A stretch of 8,125 nt of DNA from CAYXXN01 sp964469055 (GTDB lineage: Bacteria; Acidobacteriota; Thermoanaerobaculia; Multivoradales; JAHEKO01). The notes under the pieces are model-generated. The model saw only the letters and a program-made list of their open reading frames with translations, did no database searches and was not told where the DNA came from. This document shows positions 1-6,551 of this stretch, one piece after another; positions within the stretch are counted from its first letter, which is position 1; the number at the start of each line of letters is the position of its first letter. Both the position numbers and the translations under genes were made by a program. The stretch covers positions 1 through 8,125 of the forward strand of contig CAYXXN010000126.1 in assembly GCA_964469055.1 (NCBI GenBank), in the 5' to 3' direction.

Positions 1-645
1 CAGCGCCGGCGCCAGCCCCTCGCGGGCCGCACGCATGAGCGGCGAATGGAACGGCGCCGAGACCGGCAAGAGCACGGCCCGTCGGGCGCCAGCCGCCTTG
101 GCCAGCTCGACGGCCCGCTCGACGGCCGCGGCGTGGCCGGCGATCACCGTCTGTTCGGGCGCGTTGTAGTTGGCGACCTCCGCGAGATCGCCGGGGCGCG
201 AAGCCTCGGCGGCCACCTGCGCCACGGCCCGGGCGTCGAGCCCGAGCACCGCCGCCATCGCGCCCTCGCCCACCGGCACGGCCTGCTGCATCAGCTCACC
301 CCGCCGGCGCACGAGGCGCAGCGCCTCCGCGAAGCCGAGGGTGCCCGCGGCAACGTGCGCCGTGTACTCCCCCAGGCTGTGCCCCGCCAGCAGGGTCGGC
401 GGCTCGGCCAGCTTGGCCACCACCCGCCAGGCCGCGATCGAGACGGTGAGGATCGCCGGCTGGGTGTTGGCGGTCAGCTGCAGCTCGCTCTCCGGCCCTT
501 CGAAACAGAGTCGGGAGAGCCGGAAGCCGAGCGCCCGGTCGGCCTCGAGGAAGGCCGCTTCGGACTCCGCGAACGCTTCCGCCCAGGCCGCGCCCATGCC
601 GACGCGCTGCGAGCCCTGGCCCGGGAAGACGAAGGCGGTCGCCAT
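1..645 (-). CDS. fabD: Malonyl-CoA:ACP transacylase (partial, 3' end cut by window edge)
   Basis: Transfers the malonyl group from malonyl-CoA to acyl carrier protein, making the extender unit for type II fatty-acid synthesis in the cytoplasm. I translated the complementary strand and see 215 residues beginning MATAFVFPGQGSQ, the typical FabD N-terminus with the PGQGSQ oxyanion-hole loop. The nucleophile elbow GHSLGEY places the active Ser at residue 90. An arginine in the LVRRRGELMQ stretch, near residue 115, matches the malonate-binding position, and APFHSPLM gives the catalytic His near residue 200. Spacing agrees with E. coli FabD (Ser92, His201). Roughly the last third of the usual length of about 310 residues lies beyond position 1. 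The ATG follows the fabH stop codon directly, with zero bases between and no clear Shine-Dalgarno sequence, so translation is probably coupled to fabH. No damage is visible in the part present. Confidence 0.96.
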   Translation of the reverse strand, partial: MATAFVFPGQGSQRVGMGAAWAEAFAESEAAFLEADRALGFRLSRLCFEGPESELQLTANTQPAILTVSIAAWRVVAKLAEPPTLLAGHSLGEYTAHVAAGTLGFAEALRLVRRRGELMQQAVPVGEGAMAAVLGLDARAVAQVAAEASRPGDLAEVANYNAPEQTVIAGHAAAVERAVELAKAAGARRAVLLPVSAPFHSPLMRAAREGLAPAL

Positions 646-1629
646 CTACCAGCGCACCACGCAGGCGCCCCACGTCAGCCCCGAGCCGAAGGCCGACATG
701 AGCACCACGTCGCCGTCGGCGATCTTGCCGGCGCGGTTCCACTCGTCGAGGGCGATCGGCACCGAGGCGGCCGAGGTGTTGCCGTAGCGCTCGATGTTGA
801 CGACGGTGCGCCCGTCGCGGATCGCCAGCCGCTCGCCGATGGCGTCGATGATGCGCCGGTTGGCCTGGTGCGGGATGAACCAATCGACGTCCTCGGGCGC
901 GAGGCCGGCCGCCTCGAGGGCCTGCTCGCTCACCTGGGCGAGCGAGCGCACCGCCACCTTGAAGGTCTCGTTGCCCTTCATCCTGATGAAGTCGAGGCCC
1001 TCGTCGAGGTTGCGGCGCGAGGGCGGGTTCGAGCTGCCGCCCCCTGGACGTTCGATCAGGTCGCCGAACGAACCGTCGGCGTGCATCGCGACCGAGAGCA
1101 CGCCGCGACCGTCTTCCTCGCTCGCCCGCAGCACGACGGCGCCGGCCCCGTCACCGAACAACACGCAGGTGGAGCGATCCTTCCAATCGACGATCTTCGA
1201 CAGGATCTCGCCGCCCACCACCAGCGCCGTGCGCGCTCCACCCGCCCTCAAGAACTGGTCGGCGACCCCGATGCCATAGAGGAAGCCCGTACAGGCGGCG
1301 GAGAGGTCGAAGGCCGGCGCCTTGGGGGCGCCGATCGCGTCTTGGATGAGGCAGGAGGTCGCCGGAAAGGGCTGGTCGGGGCTGACCGTGGCGCAGATGA
1401 CGAGGTCGACCTCCGAGCCCGCCACGCCGGCCATCTCCAAGGCGCGCTGGCAGGCCGGCAAGGCGAAATCGGAGAGCGACTCGTGCTCGGCGGCGATGCG
1501 CCGCTCCTTGATCCCCGTACGGGTGGTGATCCACTCGTCGGTGGTGTCGACCATCTTCTCCAGGTCGGCGTTGGTGAGCACCCGCTCGGGCACCGCCATG
1601 CCGGTGCCGATGATCCGCGCCCGCCTCAA
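646..1629 (-). CDS. fabH: Beta-ketoacyl-ACP synthase III (TTG start)
   Basis: Starts fatty-acid chains by condensing an acyl-CoA primer with malonyl-ACP. The 327-residue product carries the full Cys-His-Asn triad: Cys113 in SAACTGF, His254 in WFIPHQANRR and Asn284 in RYGNTSAAS. The N-terminal IIGTG and NADLEKMVDTTDEWI blocks match the family closely. Primer preference (acetyl or branched) cannot be read reliably from the sequence. I chose the TTG at 1629 because it gives the normal short lead (MRRAR then IIGTG) and has GAGG seven bases upstream. The first ATG, at 1599, would delete the conserved IIGTG strand. The TTG overlaps the plsX stop as TTGA, which implies coupled translation. The frame stays open far upstream into plsX, but that is a shadow and not a fusion. 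Length fits the family (E. coli FabH has 317 residues). Confidence 0.96.
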   Translation of the reverse strand: MRRARIIGTGMAVPERVLTNADLEKMVDTTDEWITTRTGIKERRIAAEHESLSDFALPACQRALEMAGVAGSEVDLVICATVSPDQPFPATSCLIQDAIGAPKAPAFDLSAACTGFLYGIGVADQFLRAGGARTALVVGGEILSKIVDWKDRSTCVLFGDGAGAVVLRASEEDGRGVLSVAMHADGSFGDLIERPGGGSSNPPSRRNLDEGLDFIRMKGNETFKVAVRSLAQVSEQALEAAGLAPEDVDWFIPHQANRRIIDAIGERLAIRDGRTVVNIERYGNTSAASVPIALDEWNRAGKIADGDVVLMSAFGSGLTWGACVVRW

Positions 1630-2663
1630 GCCGGGACCTCGCCGCTGGGTTGGCGCAGCAGACGTTCTTCCTCGCGGTGCAGCTCGGCGACCTTGTCGCG
1701 GATCTTGGCGGCCAGGTCGGCGCGGGCGAACTCGACGGCCCGCCGGATGGCGCTGTGGATGGCCTTGGCATTGGAGCGGCCGTGGGCGATGAAGCAGCCA
1801 CCGTGCACTCCCAGCAGCGGGGCCGCCCCGTACTCGCTGTAGTCCATGCGGCGCGCCATGGCCTTGAAGGCCGGTCGCGCCAACAAGTAGCCCAATCGGG
1901 TTCGCACCGAGCGCTTGAGCTCCTGACGCAGCACGGTGCGCACGAAGTCGCCCAGCGACTCGGCGCTCTTCAAGATCGCGTTGCCGACGAAGCCGTCGCA
2001 GACGATGACGTCGCAGGTGCCGCCGAAGACGTCGCGCCCTTCGACATTGCCGATGAAGTTGAGCCCGGTCGTCTTCATCACCTGGAAGACCTCCCGGGTC
2101 GCCTCGTCGCCCTTGCCCTCCTCCTGGCCGATCGACAGCAGGCCGACCCGCGGCGCTGGCGTCCCCAGGACCTCCTGGGCGTAGAAGTGGCCCATGACGG
2201 CGAACTCGCGGAGCTGCTCGGGCTTGGTGTCGACATTGGCGCCGACATCGAGGACCACGGAATGGCCTACCGGGTTCGGGAAGACTGCGGCGAGCGCCGG
2301 GCGGTGCACGCCCGGCACCGTCCCGATCACCATCTTGGCGACGATCATCGCCGCGCCGGTATTGCCGGCGCTCACCATCGCCGCCGCCTCGCCGTTCTTG
2401 ACCAGCTCGCCGCACAGCCGGATCGACGAGCGACGCTTCTTGCGGATCGGCGCGATCGGCGACTCATCCATGCCGACGACCTCGTCGGCGTGAATCACCT
2501 CGACGTCGGCGGAACCTCCGTGGCGCGCCAGCTCCCGCTCGAGGAGCTCGCGGTCGCCCACCAGCAGGATCGACGCGCCGTCCTCGGCGGCCGCCCGCCA
2601 GGCGCCCTCGACGACGGCCGCCGGGGCGTGGTCGCCACCCATGGCATCGACGGCGATCTTCAT
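1626..2663 (-). CDS. plsX: Phosphate acyltransferase PlsX (acyl-ACP to acyl-phosphate)
   Basis: Converts long-chain acyl-ACP and phosphate to acyl-phosphate, the donor that PlsY uses for the first acylation of glycerol-3-phosphate. It is a peripheral membrane enzyme linking fatty-acid synthesis to phospholipid synthesis. The 345-residue product shows the family signatures in order: AVDAMGGDHAP at residues 4-14, SAGNTGA near 98-104, LLSIGQEEGKG near 164, IGNVEGRD near 194, CDGFVGNAILK near 212 and GAAPLLGVHG near 259. Length is normal, and the ATG at 2663 gives the canonical MKIAVDAMGGD start. AAGGAG lies about 12 bases upstream, inside the end of rpmF, a slightly long spacing. The last 25 or so residues are charged and look like a variable tail. 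It sits three bases after rpmF and overlaps fabH by four bases. Confidence 0.97.
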   Translation of the reverse strand: MKIAVDAMGGDHAPAAVVEGAWRAAAEDGASILLVGDRELLERELARHGGSADVEVIHADEVVGMDESPIAPIRKKRRSSIRLCGELVKNGEAAAMVSAGNTGAAMIVAKMVIGTVPGVHRPALAAVFPNPVGHSVVLDVGANVDTKPEQLREFAVMGHFYAQEVLGTPAPRVGLLSIGQEEGKGDEATREVFQVMKTTGLNFIGNVEGRDVFGGTCDVIVCDGFVGNAILKSAESLGDFVRTVLRQELKRSVRTRLGYLLARPAFKAMARRMDYSEYGAAPLLGVHGGCFIAHGRSNAKAIHSAIRRAVEFARADLAAKIRDKVAELHREEERLLRQPSGEVPA

Positions 2664-2666
2664 CGG

Positions 2667-2852
2667 CTACGACGTCTCCTTGACCTCCACGACCTGCCGG
2701 CCGCGGTACTGGCCGCACTGCGGGCAGGCCCGATGCGGGAGCTTGGCCTCGCCGCAGTTCGGGCAGGTGGAGGTCGCCGGGAGGGCGAGGGCGTCGTGGG
2801 CGCGCCGGCGATCGCGGCGGGCCTTCGAGTGACGTCGCTTGGGATTGGGCAT
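2667..2852 (-). CDS. rpmF: 50S ribosomal protein L32
   Basis: Small zinc-ribbon protein of the large ribosomal subunit. The 61-residue product starts MPNPKRRHSKARRDRRRAHD, the classic basic L32 N-terminus, and has two intact CxxC pairs (Cys30/Cys33 and Cys43/Cys46) separated by nine residues. It is therefore the zinc-binding form, not the cysteine-free paralogue that some bacteria express under zinc starvation. The initiator ATG has AGAGGA seven bases upstream, overlapping the end of yceD. Its position between yceD and plsX is one of the most widely conserved gene orders in bacteria and ties ribosome production to lipid synthesis. Confidence 0.97.
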   Translation of the reverse strand: MPNPKRRHSKARRDRRRAHDALALPATSTCPNCGEAKLPHRACPQCGQYRGRQVVEVKETS

Positions 2853-2865
2853 GGTCGGTTCCTCT

Positions 2866-3387
2866 CTAGAGCTTCTTCTTCAAGTCGAGCAGGGCGGTCC
2901 AGCGGGGATCGGCGAGGTCTGGGGCGCAACAGTCGGGCTCCCGGTTGCGGTCGGCCCCGCAACGCGGGCACAGGCCCGCGCAGTCCGGTCGGCACAAGAG
3001 GCTCATCGGCACGTTCAGCTCCAACTGCTCCATCAAGATCGGGTCGGTGTCGAGCTCCGGCTCGTCCAAGGCCAGAACACCCAGGTCGCCCTCCCCGAGC
3101 CGCACCTCCCCGACCGCCGGCTGCGACGGCTCGACGACGACGATCAAGTCGACGTCCGCCGTCACCCGCTGCGCCACCGGCGCCAGGCACCGGGCGCACG
3201 TCAAGGTCTGCTCGTAATCGATCCGCGCCAGGAGGCGATGCCCTGGCGAGGCCGGGGCGACCGTGCCCCCCCAGGAGACCTGCGACAGCCCCATGAGCTC
3301 CGGCCGGTCGAGCGACGCGGCCGGGATCGACCGCTGCTCGCGCCAGCGAAACGGCTGCTCGCGGATCCGGTCGAGATGGATGATCAC
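2866..3387 (-). CDS. yceD: YceD/DUF177 family protein (GTG start)
   Basis: Member of the DUF177 family, almost always encoded directly before rpmF. In E. coli and plants the family is linked to 23S rRNA accumulation and ribosome assembly, but a precise biochemical role is not settled. The 173-residue product has a CARCL motif (Cys64, Cys67) and a second cluster CRPDCAGLCPRCG (Cys132, 136, 140, 143), both typical of the family and suggestive of metal binding. An extra CC pair at 153-154 follows. I chose GTG at 3387 because GGGAGGGG lies eight bases upstream. A TTG ten codons earlier (3417) would start inside the probable -10 element and lacks a good ribosome site. It is the first gene of the operon, with a TTGACA promoter just upstream. 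Family assignment is firm; the exact start is likely but not certain. Confidence 0.93.
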   Translation of the reverse strand: MIIHLDRIREQPFRWREQRSIPAASLDRPELMGLSQVSWGGTVAPASPGHRLLARIDYEQTLTCARCLAPVAQRVTADVDLIVVVEPSQPAVGEVRLGEGDLGVLALDEPELDTDPILMEQLELNVPMSLLCRPDCAGLCPRCGADRNREPDCCAPDLADPRWTALLDLKKKL

Positions 3388-3395
3388 GCCGCCAT

Positions 3396-3403
3396 CCCCT
3401 CCC
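3396..3403 (-). promoter_or_regulatory. Shine-Dalgarno site deciding the yceD start
   Basis: The minus strand reads GGGAGGGG here, eight bases before GTG at 3387. It supports that GTG over the upstream in-frame TTG at 3417, which has no comparable site. Confidence 0.7.
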
Positions 3404-3416
3404 GGCGAGGCGCGCA

Positions 3417-3445
3417 AGGCTATTGGATGGAGGGGGTTCTGTCAA
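3417..3445 (-). promoter_or_regulatory. Probable sigma-70-type promoter of the yceD-rpmF-plsX-fabH-fabD operon
   Basis: On the minus strand a perfect TTGACA (-35, positions 3445-3440) is followed after exactly 17 bases by TAGCCT (-10, positions 3422-3417), which matches the consensus TATAAT only at T1, A2 and T6. Transcription would begin near 3410, leaving a leader of about 20 bases before the GTG of yceD that contains the GGGAGGGG ribosome site. The strong -35 and weak -10 are what is seen; promoter activity is inferred. No FapR-like operator (two inverted half sites around TTAGTACC) was recognised. Confidence 0.55.
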
Positions 3446-3463
3446 ACGACCACGGGCCAGCAA

Positions 3464-3472
3464 CTAGACTAG
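3464..3472. promoter_or_regulatory. CTAG-A-CTAG inverted repeat and possible -10 upstream of the peptidase gene
   Basis: The plus strand contains CTAGACTAG, an odd palindrome of two CTAG tetramers, 30 bases before the peptidase ATG. TAGACT inside it (3465-3470) matches four of six bases of a -10 box, but the -35 region 17-18 bases upstream is poor. It could be an operator overlapping a weak promoter or chance. The whole divergent control region, 3388-3502, is only about 115 bases, so promoters for both directions must overlap. Confidence 0.25.
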
Positions 3473-3492
3473 GCCGCCCCGCGTAAGCCACT

Positions 3493-3497
3493 GGAGG
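3493..3497 (+). promoter_or_regulatory. Ribosome binding site of the M14 peptidase gene
   Basis: GGAGG ends five bases before ATG at 3503 and agrees with the start that gives a clean signal peptide. Confidence 0.75.
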
Positions 3498-3502
3498 TCG
3501 AC

Positions 3503-5335
3503 ATGAAGATACGCTGGATCCTCCCCACCTCGTTCCTCGCCCTGCTGACCGCGGCCGCCGCCCCCGCCGCGGAGATGGACTGGACGTTGCCGCTGCCGCC
3601 CGCACTGCCCTGGGACGGGGCCAGCCGGGCCTTGATCGCGCCGGCGGGAGATCCGTGGATCACGCCCGCCGAGGCGAGCGGCTTCCGTGAGACGCCGCGC
3701 TACGACGAGACCGTGGCCTGGCTCCAGCGCCTCGCCGCGGCGGCGCCGCAGGTGCGGCTGGTGTCGCTCGGCAGGAGCCCGGAGGGGCGGGAGCTGTGGA
3801 TGGCCGTGGTCTCGGCGGAAGGAGCCTCGACGCCCGAGGCCCTGCACGCTTCCGGCAAGTCCGTTCTCCTTGCCCAGGCCGGGATTCACGCCGGCGAGAT
3901 CGACGGCAAAGACGCCGGGCTGATGCTGCTGCGCGACCTGACGGTCGGCGGGACGAAGCGGCACCTGCTCGAGGGCGCGAGCCTGCTCTTCGTACCGATC
4001 TTCAGCGTCGACGGCCACGAACGCTTCTCGCCCTACACGCGGGTCAACCAACGCGGCCCGGAGCAGGCGGGCTGGCGCACCACGGCGCAGAACCTCAACC
4101 TGAATCGCGACTACGCCAAGCTCGACGCGCCGGAGATGCGGGCCATGGTGGGGGCGATCGAGCGCTGGCGGCCCGACCTCTACCTCGATCTCCACGTCAC
4201 GGACGGCGGCGACTACCAGTACGACATCACCTACGCCTACCACGCGCAGTGGGGCTGGTCGCCGGCGATCAGCCGTTGGCTCGACGAGCGCTTCTCGCCC
4301 CTGGTCGACGCCGGACTGGCGGCCGCCGGTCACCTGCCGGGACCCGTCGTCTTCCCGGCCGATCCCGGTGGCGATCCGGCCAACGGCGTCGTCGTGTGGA
4401 CCTCCGACCCGCGCTTCTCGAACGCTTACGGCGACGCCCGTCACCTGGCGACCGTGCTGGTCGAGAACCACTCCCTCAAGCCCTACGACCAGCGCGTGCT
4501 CGGCACCTACGTCTTGCTCGAGCAGGCGCTCGCGGCCCTGGGCGAGCACGGCGGCGAGCTCGAGGCCGCGGCGGCGAGCGACGCCGCACGGCTGCCCGAT
4601 CCGCTGCCCCTCGCCTGGCGGATGGCCGAGACTCCGGCGCGACCCGCCATGACCTGGAAGGGAGTCACGCGCCGGCTCGAGCCTTCCGCTGTCACCGGTG
4701 GAGAGCGCGTGGTGTGGACGGGGCTGCCGGTGACCTTCGAGGCGCCCGTCCTCACGATGAGCGAGGCGGCCGTCACCGTGGCGCCGCCCGCCGCCTACTG
4801 GATCCCGCCGGCGTGGGGCGAGGTCCTCGACCGGCTGGCCCTGCACGGCATCGAGATGGAGCGGTTGACGGAGCCGCGTTGGGTCGAGCTCGAGATGTAC
4901 CGGCTCGGCGAGCCCGTCTTCGAGACTCCGCCCTTCGAGGGCCGGGTGCGGGTGACGGCGCCGGCCACCGCGGAGCGCCAGCGACGGCTGCTGCCGACCG
5001 GCAGCGTGCGCGTGCCCACCGCTCAGCCGCTCGGTCTCCTGGCAGCGCTCCTCCTCGAGCCTGCCTCACCCGACTCGTTCCTGCAGTGGGGGTTCTTCCA
5101 CGAGATCTTCTCGCGCACCGAGTACGTCGAGGACTACGTCCTGGAGCCGCTGGCGGCGCGCATGCTGGCGGAGGACCCGGTCTTGGCCGCCGCCTTCCGG
5201 GAGCGCCTGGCGAGCGATGCCGATTTCGCCGCCGACCCCGCCCAACGGTTGGGGTGGTTCTACCAGCGCACGCCGTACTTCGACGCCGAGTGGCGGCTCT
5301 ACCCCGTGGGGCGAGAGCTCGCGCCGGCCGACTGA
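3503..5335 (+). CDS. Secreted M14 family zinc carboxypeptidase
   Basis: Predicted exported metallopeptidase that removes C-terminal residues from peptides or acts on a peptide-like substrate; specificity is unknown. Residues 1-23 form a Sec signal peptide (basic MKIR, hydrophobic core, AAAAPAA cleavage region) without a lipobox. The M14 fold spans roughly residues 60-345. HAGEIDGKD supplies zinc ligands His129 and Glu132, NLNRDY supplies the substrate-binding Asn201-Arg202 pair, LDLHVTDGGDYQYD supplies the third ligand His231, and VENHSLKPY supplies the catalytic Glu321. No catalytic residue is missing. After it come about 265 further residues, giving 610 in total, clearly longer than the roughly 300-residue catalytic unit. 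This C-terminal part has an aromatic block near 527-545 (WGFFHEIFSRTEYVEDY). It is probably part of a long-form M14 subfamily of periplasmic enzymes. The gene stands alone, divergent from the lipid operon and convergent with the next gene. Confidence 0.93.
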   Translation: MKIRWILPTSFLALLTAAAAPAAEMDWTLPLPPALPWDGASRALIAPAGDPWITPAEASGFRETPRYDETVAWLQRLAAAAPQVRLVSLGRSPEGRELWMAVVSAEGASTPEALHASGKSVLLAQAGIHAGEIDGKDAGLMLLRDLTVGGTKRHLLEGASLLFVPIFSVDGHERFSPYTRVNQRGPEQAGWRTTAQNLNLNRDYAKLDAPEMRAMVGAIERWRPDLYLDLHVTDGGDYQYDITYAYHAQWGWSPAISRWLDERFSPLVDAGLAAAGHLPGPVVFPADPGGDPANGVVVWTSDPRFSNAYGDARHLATVLVENHSLKPYDQRVLGTYVLLEQALAALGEHGGELEAAAASDAARLPDPLPLAWRMAETPARPAMTWKGVTRRLEPSAVTGGERVVWTGLPVTFEAPVLTMSEAAVTVAPPAAYWIPPAWGEVLDRLALHGIEMERLTEPRWVELEMYRLGEPVFETPPFEGRVRVTAPATAERQRRLLPTGSVRVPTAQPLGLLAALLLEPASPDSFLQWGFFHEIFSRTEYVEDYVLEPLAARMLAEDPVLAAAFRERLASDADFAADPAQRLGWFYQRTPYFDAEWRLYPVGRELAPAD

Positions 5336-5351
5336 GCGGCCCCGCGAAGCC

Positions 5352-6551
5352 TCAGGGCGCGAGGCGGGCGAGGACGCCGGGTTGCGGCCGCTCGACGATG
5401 GCCAGCGAAAGCGACTGCCAGCCGGCGAGTCCCTCGAGCGCCGCGGCCGCCGTGGCCAGCGCGCGGGCCTCGGAGATCGGCAGGCGCGCCAGTTGCTGGG
5501 CGAGCGGGCCGAGGGTCTGCCGGGCGGCCGGCAGATCGACCCAGAGGCCCAAGCGGAGGCCGTCACGGGTGGCCCGGGCGAACAACTGATTCAGGTAGGG
5601 CAACAACTGCTCCGCCTCTTGCAGACTCTCCGTGCTGCTGGTCGCCAGTTCCCACGGGCCGCGTCGGGCGGGCTCGGCGCCGCGCCCGAGCATCTCGTAG
5701 AGGGGCTCGCCGGGCAGCGACCAGCGCTTGCCGGAGCCGCGGTGGAAGACGACGGCGTCGGGCAGCTGGGAGGAAGCGGCGGGGAGGATCGCCAGGGCGT
5801 CGAAGCGCTCGGCCCCGCCGACTACGGCGGCGAGCAGGGCAGGACCCTCGGCCGGCGGCGGCAGCAACGTCTCGAGGGCGCCCGCCGCGCCGCTGGTGAG
5901 CTCCAGCGCTCGGTCCCGTCGGGCCAGCCGGTAGAGCCCCGCGGGCAGGGGGCCCGCCGGGGCGCTCAGTGCGGCGCTGGCGATCGCCTCTGTGGTTACC
6001 AATTGGTTACCAGTTGGTAACCTGGTGGTTACCAATCGGTCTCCACCTGGTACCGAGCGCCTCCCCCGCTCGACGACCCAGGTCCGGCCGTACCAGGCCA
6101 CTTCGACTACCCGTCCATCGGTTTCGATGCTTCCCCCCGCCAGCCAGGGGTTGCCGGCCAGGCGACCGGCGAGTCGGGCGGCGAGCGCCGGCAGTCGGTA
6201 GACCTCGGCGGCGAGCACGGCGCGCTCGCCGGCGGCGTCCGTGGCCACCGCGAGGGCCCGCGCCGGCGGCGCCGCCAACGGGCCGAACGAGGGCAGCTCG
6301 AGACGCGGCAGACCGAGGTCGCCCGCGAGGTCGACGGCAGCGGTCCAGCTCCCGCTCGCCGCAAGCAGCCCGAGGTTCTGATGCGGGTAAGCAATCCACA
6401 GGCGAACGGGCAGGTCGGCGCGCGCCAACACGGCGGCGAGCGGACCCTCGGCCGGCGGCCGCCCCGTCCGCTCGCGCGGCCAGTAGCCGTGGTAGAGGTA
6501 AGCGCCGACGACGAGTAGACTCGCCGCGATCGCCAGTGCTTTGCGCTTCAC
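5352..6551 (-). CDS. Membrane-anchored protein of unknown function containing an internal 11-bp repeat array
   Basis: I do not recognise the family. The 399-residue product begins MKRKALAIAASLLVVGAYLY, a basic start plus one hydrophobic segment, so it is probably an inner-membrane-anchored or exported protein with a large periplasmic domain. The rest is rich in Ala, Leu, Gly and Arg with no catalytic motif or cysteine cluster. A WSLPGEPLYEML segment lies near residue 298. Resemblance to DUF3352-like envelope proteins is an impression only. The start is GTG at 6551, with GAGGGAGAG just upstream. Residues about 165-188 are encoded by the tandem repeat at 5994-6048 and read RLVTTRLPTGNQLVTT, an 11-residue period. 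High GC at third positions on this strand and the absence of a stop within the repeat support true coding. It ends 16 bases from the convergent peptidase gene, with no clear terminator between them. Confidence 0.8.
   Translation of the reverse strand: MKRKALAIAASLLVVGAYLYHGYWPRERTGRPPAEGPLAAVLARADLPVRLWIAYPHQNLGLLAASGSWTAAVDLAGDLGLPRLELPSFGPLAAPPARALAVATDAAGERAVLAAEVYRLPALAARLAGRLAGNPWLAGGSIETDGRVVEVAWYGRTWVVERGRRSVPGGDRLVTTRLPTGNQLVTTEAIASAALSAPAGPLPAGLYRLARRDRALELTSGAAGALETLLPPPAEGPALLAAVVGGAERFDALAILPAASSQLPDAVVFHRGSGKRWSLPGEPLYEMLGRGAEPARRGPWELATSSTESLQEAEQLLPYLNQLFARATRDGLRLGLWVDLPAARQTLGPLAQQLARLPISEARALATAAAALEGLAGWQSLSLAIVERPQPGVLARLAP
5994..6048. repeat. 11-bp tandem array of GGTWACC palindromes inside a coding region
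   Basis: Units begin at 5994, 6005, 6016 and 6027, each exactly 11 bp apart: GGTTACCAATT, GGTTACCAGTT, GGTAACCTGGT, GGTTACCAATC. A decayed fifth unit, GGTCTCCACCT, keeps register at 6038, and GGTACC at 6049 may be a remnant of a sixth. The left edge is sharp. The heptamer GGTWACC is its own reverse complement apart from the central base. Units 2 and 3 can pair as a perfect 7-bp stem with a 4-base loop, and so can units 3 and 4. Segments 5992-6007 and 6025-6040 agree at 15 of 16 bases, 33 bp apart, so a 33-bp (11-codon) higher-order period is also present. It is strikingly AT-richer than its surroundings. I saw no second array in the window. Confidence 0.85.

Noticed and set aside
46..1842. 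598-codon open frame on the plus strand opposite fabD, fabH and plsX
   Set aside because: Its translation is an Arg/Gly/His-rich low-information sequence with no family motif, and the opposite strand encodes three unmistakable enzymes. Long antisense frames are common in GC-rich DNA.
1630..2415. Upstream extension of the fabH frame, as if fused to another protein
   Set aside because: The extension is the out-of-frame shadow of plsX, is Arg-rich, and FabH homology starts just after TTG 1629.
1650..3296. 548-codon plus-strand frame opposite plsX, rpmF and yceD
   Set aside because: Shadow frame: no motifs, and composition is typical of antisense translation of GC-rich genes.
3464..4846. 460-codon minus-strand frame opposite the peptidase
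   Set aside because: The plus strand carries a signal peptide and all M14 catalytic residues in order; the minus frame has no recognisable content.
5336..5351. Possible bidirectional terminator between the convergent genes (GCGGCCCCGC)
   Set aside because: The stem is only four base pairs with a two-base loop and has no T-run on either side.
3796..5589. 597-codon plus-strand frame overlapping the peptidase in another frame
   Set aside because: Arg/Ala-rich frame-shifted shadow of the peptidase that runs on into the convergent gene.
5994..6054. CRISPR array or plasmid-type replication iterons
   Set aside because: Units are only 11 bp, with no unique spacers of CRISPR length and no cas, rep or dnaA gene nearby. 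The array lies within a coding frame.
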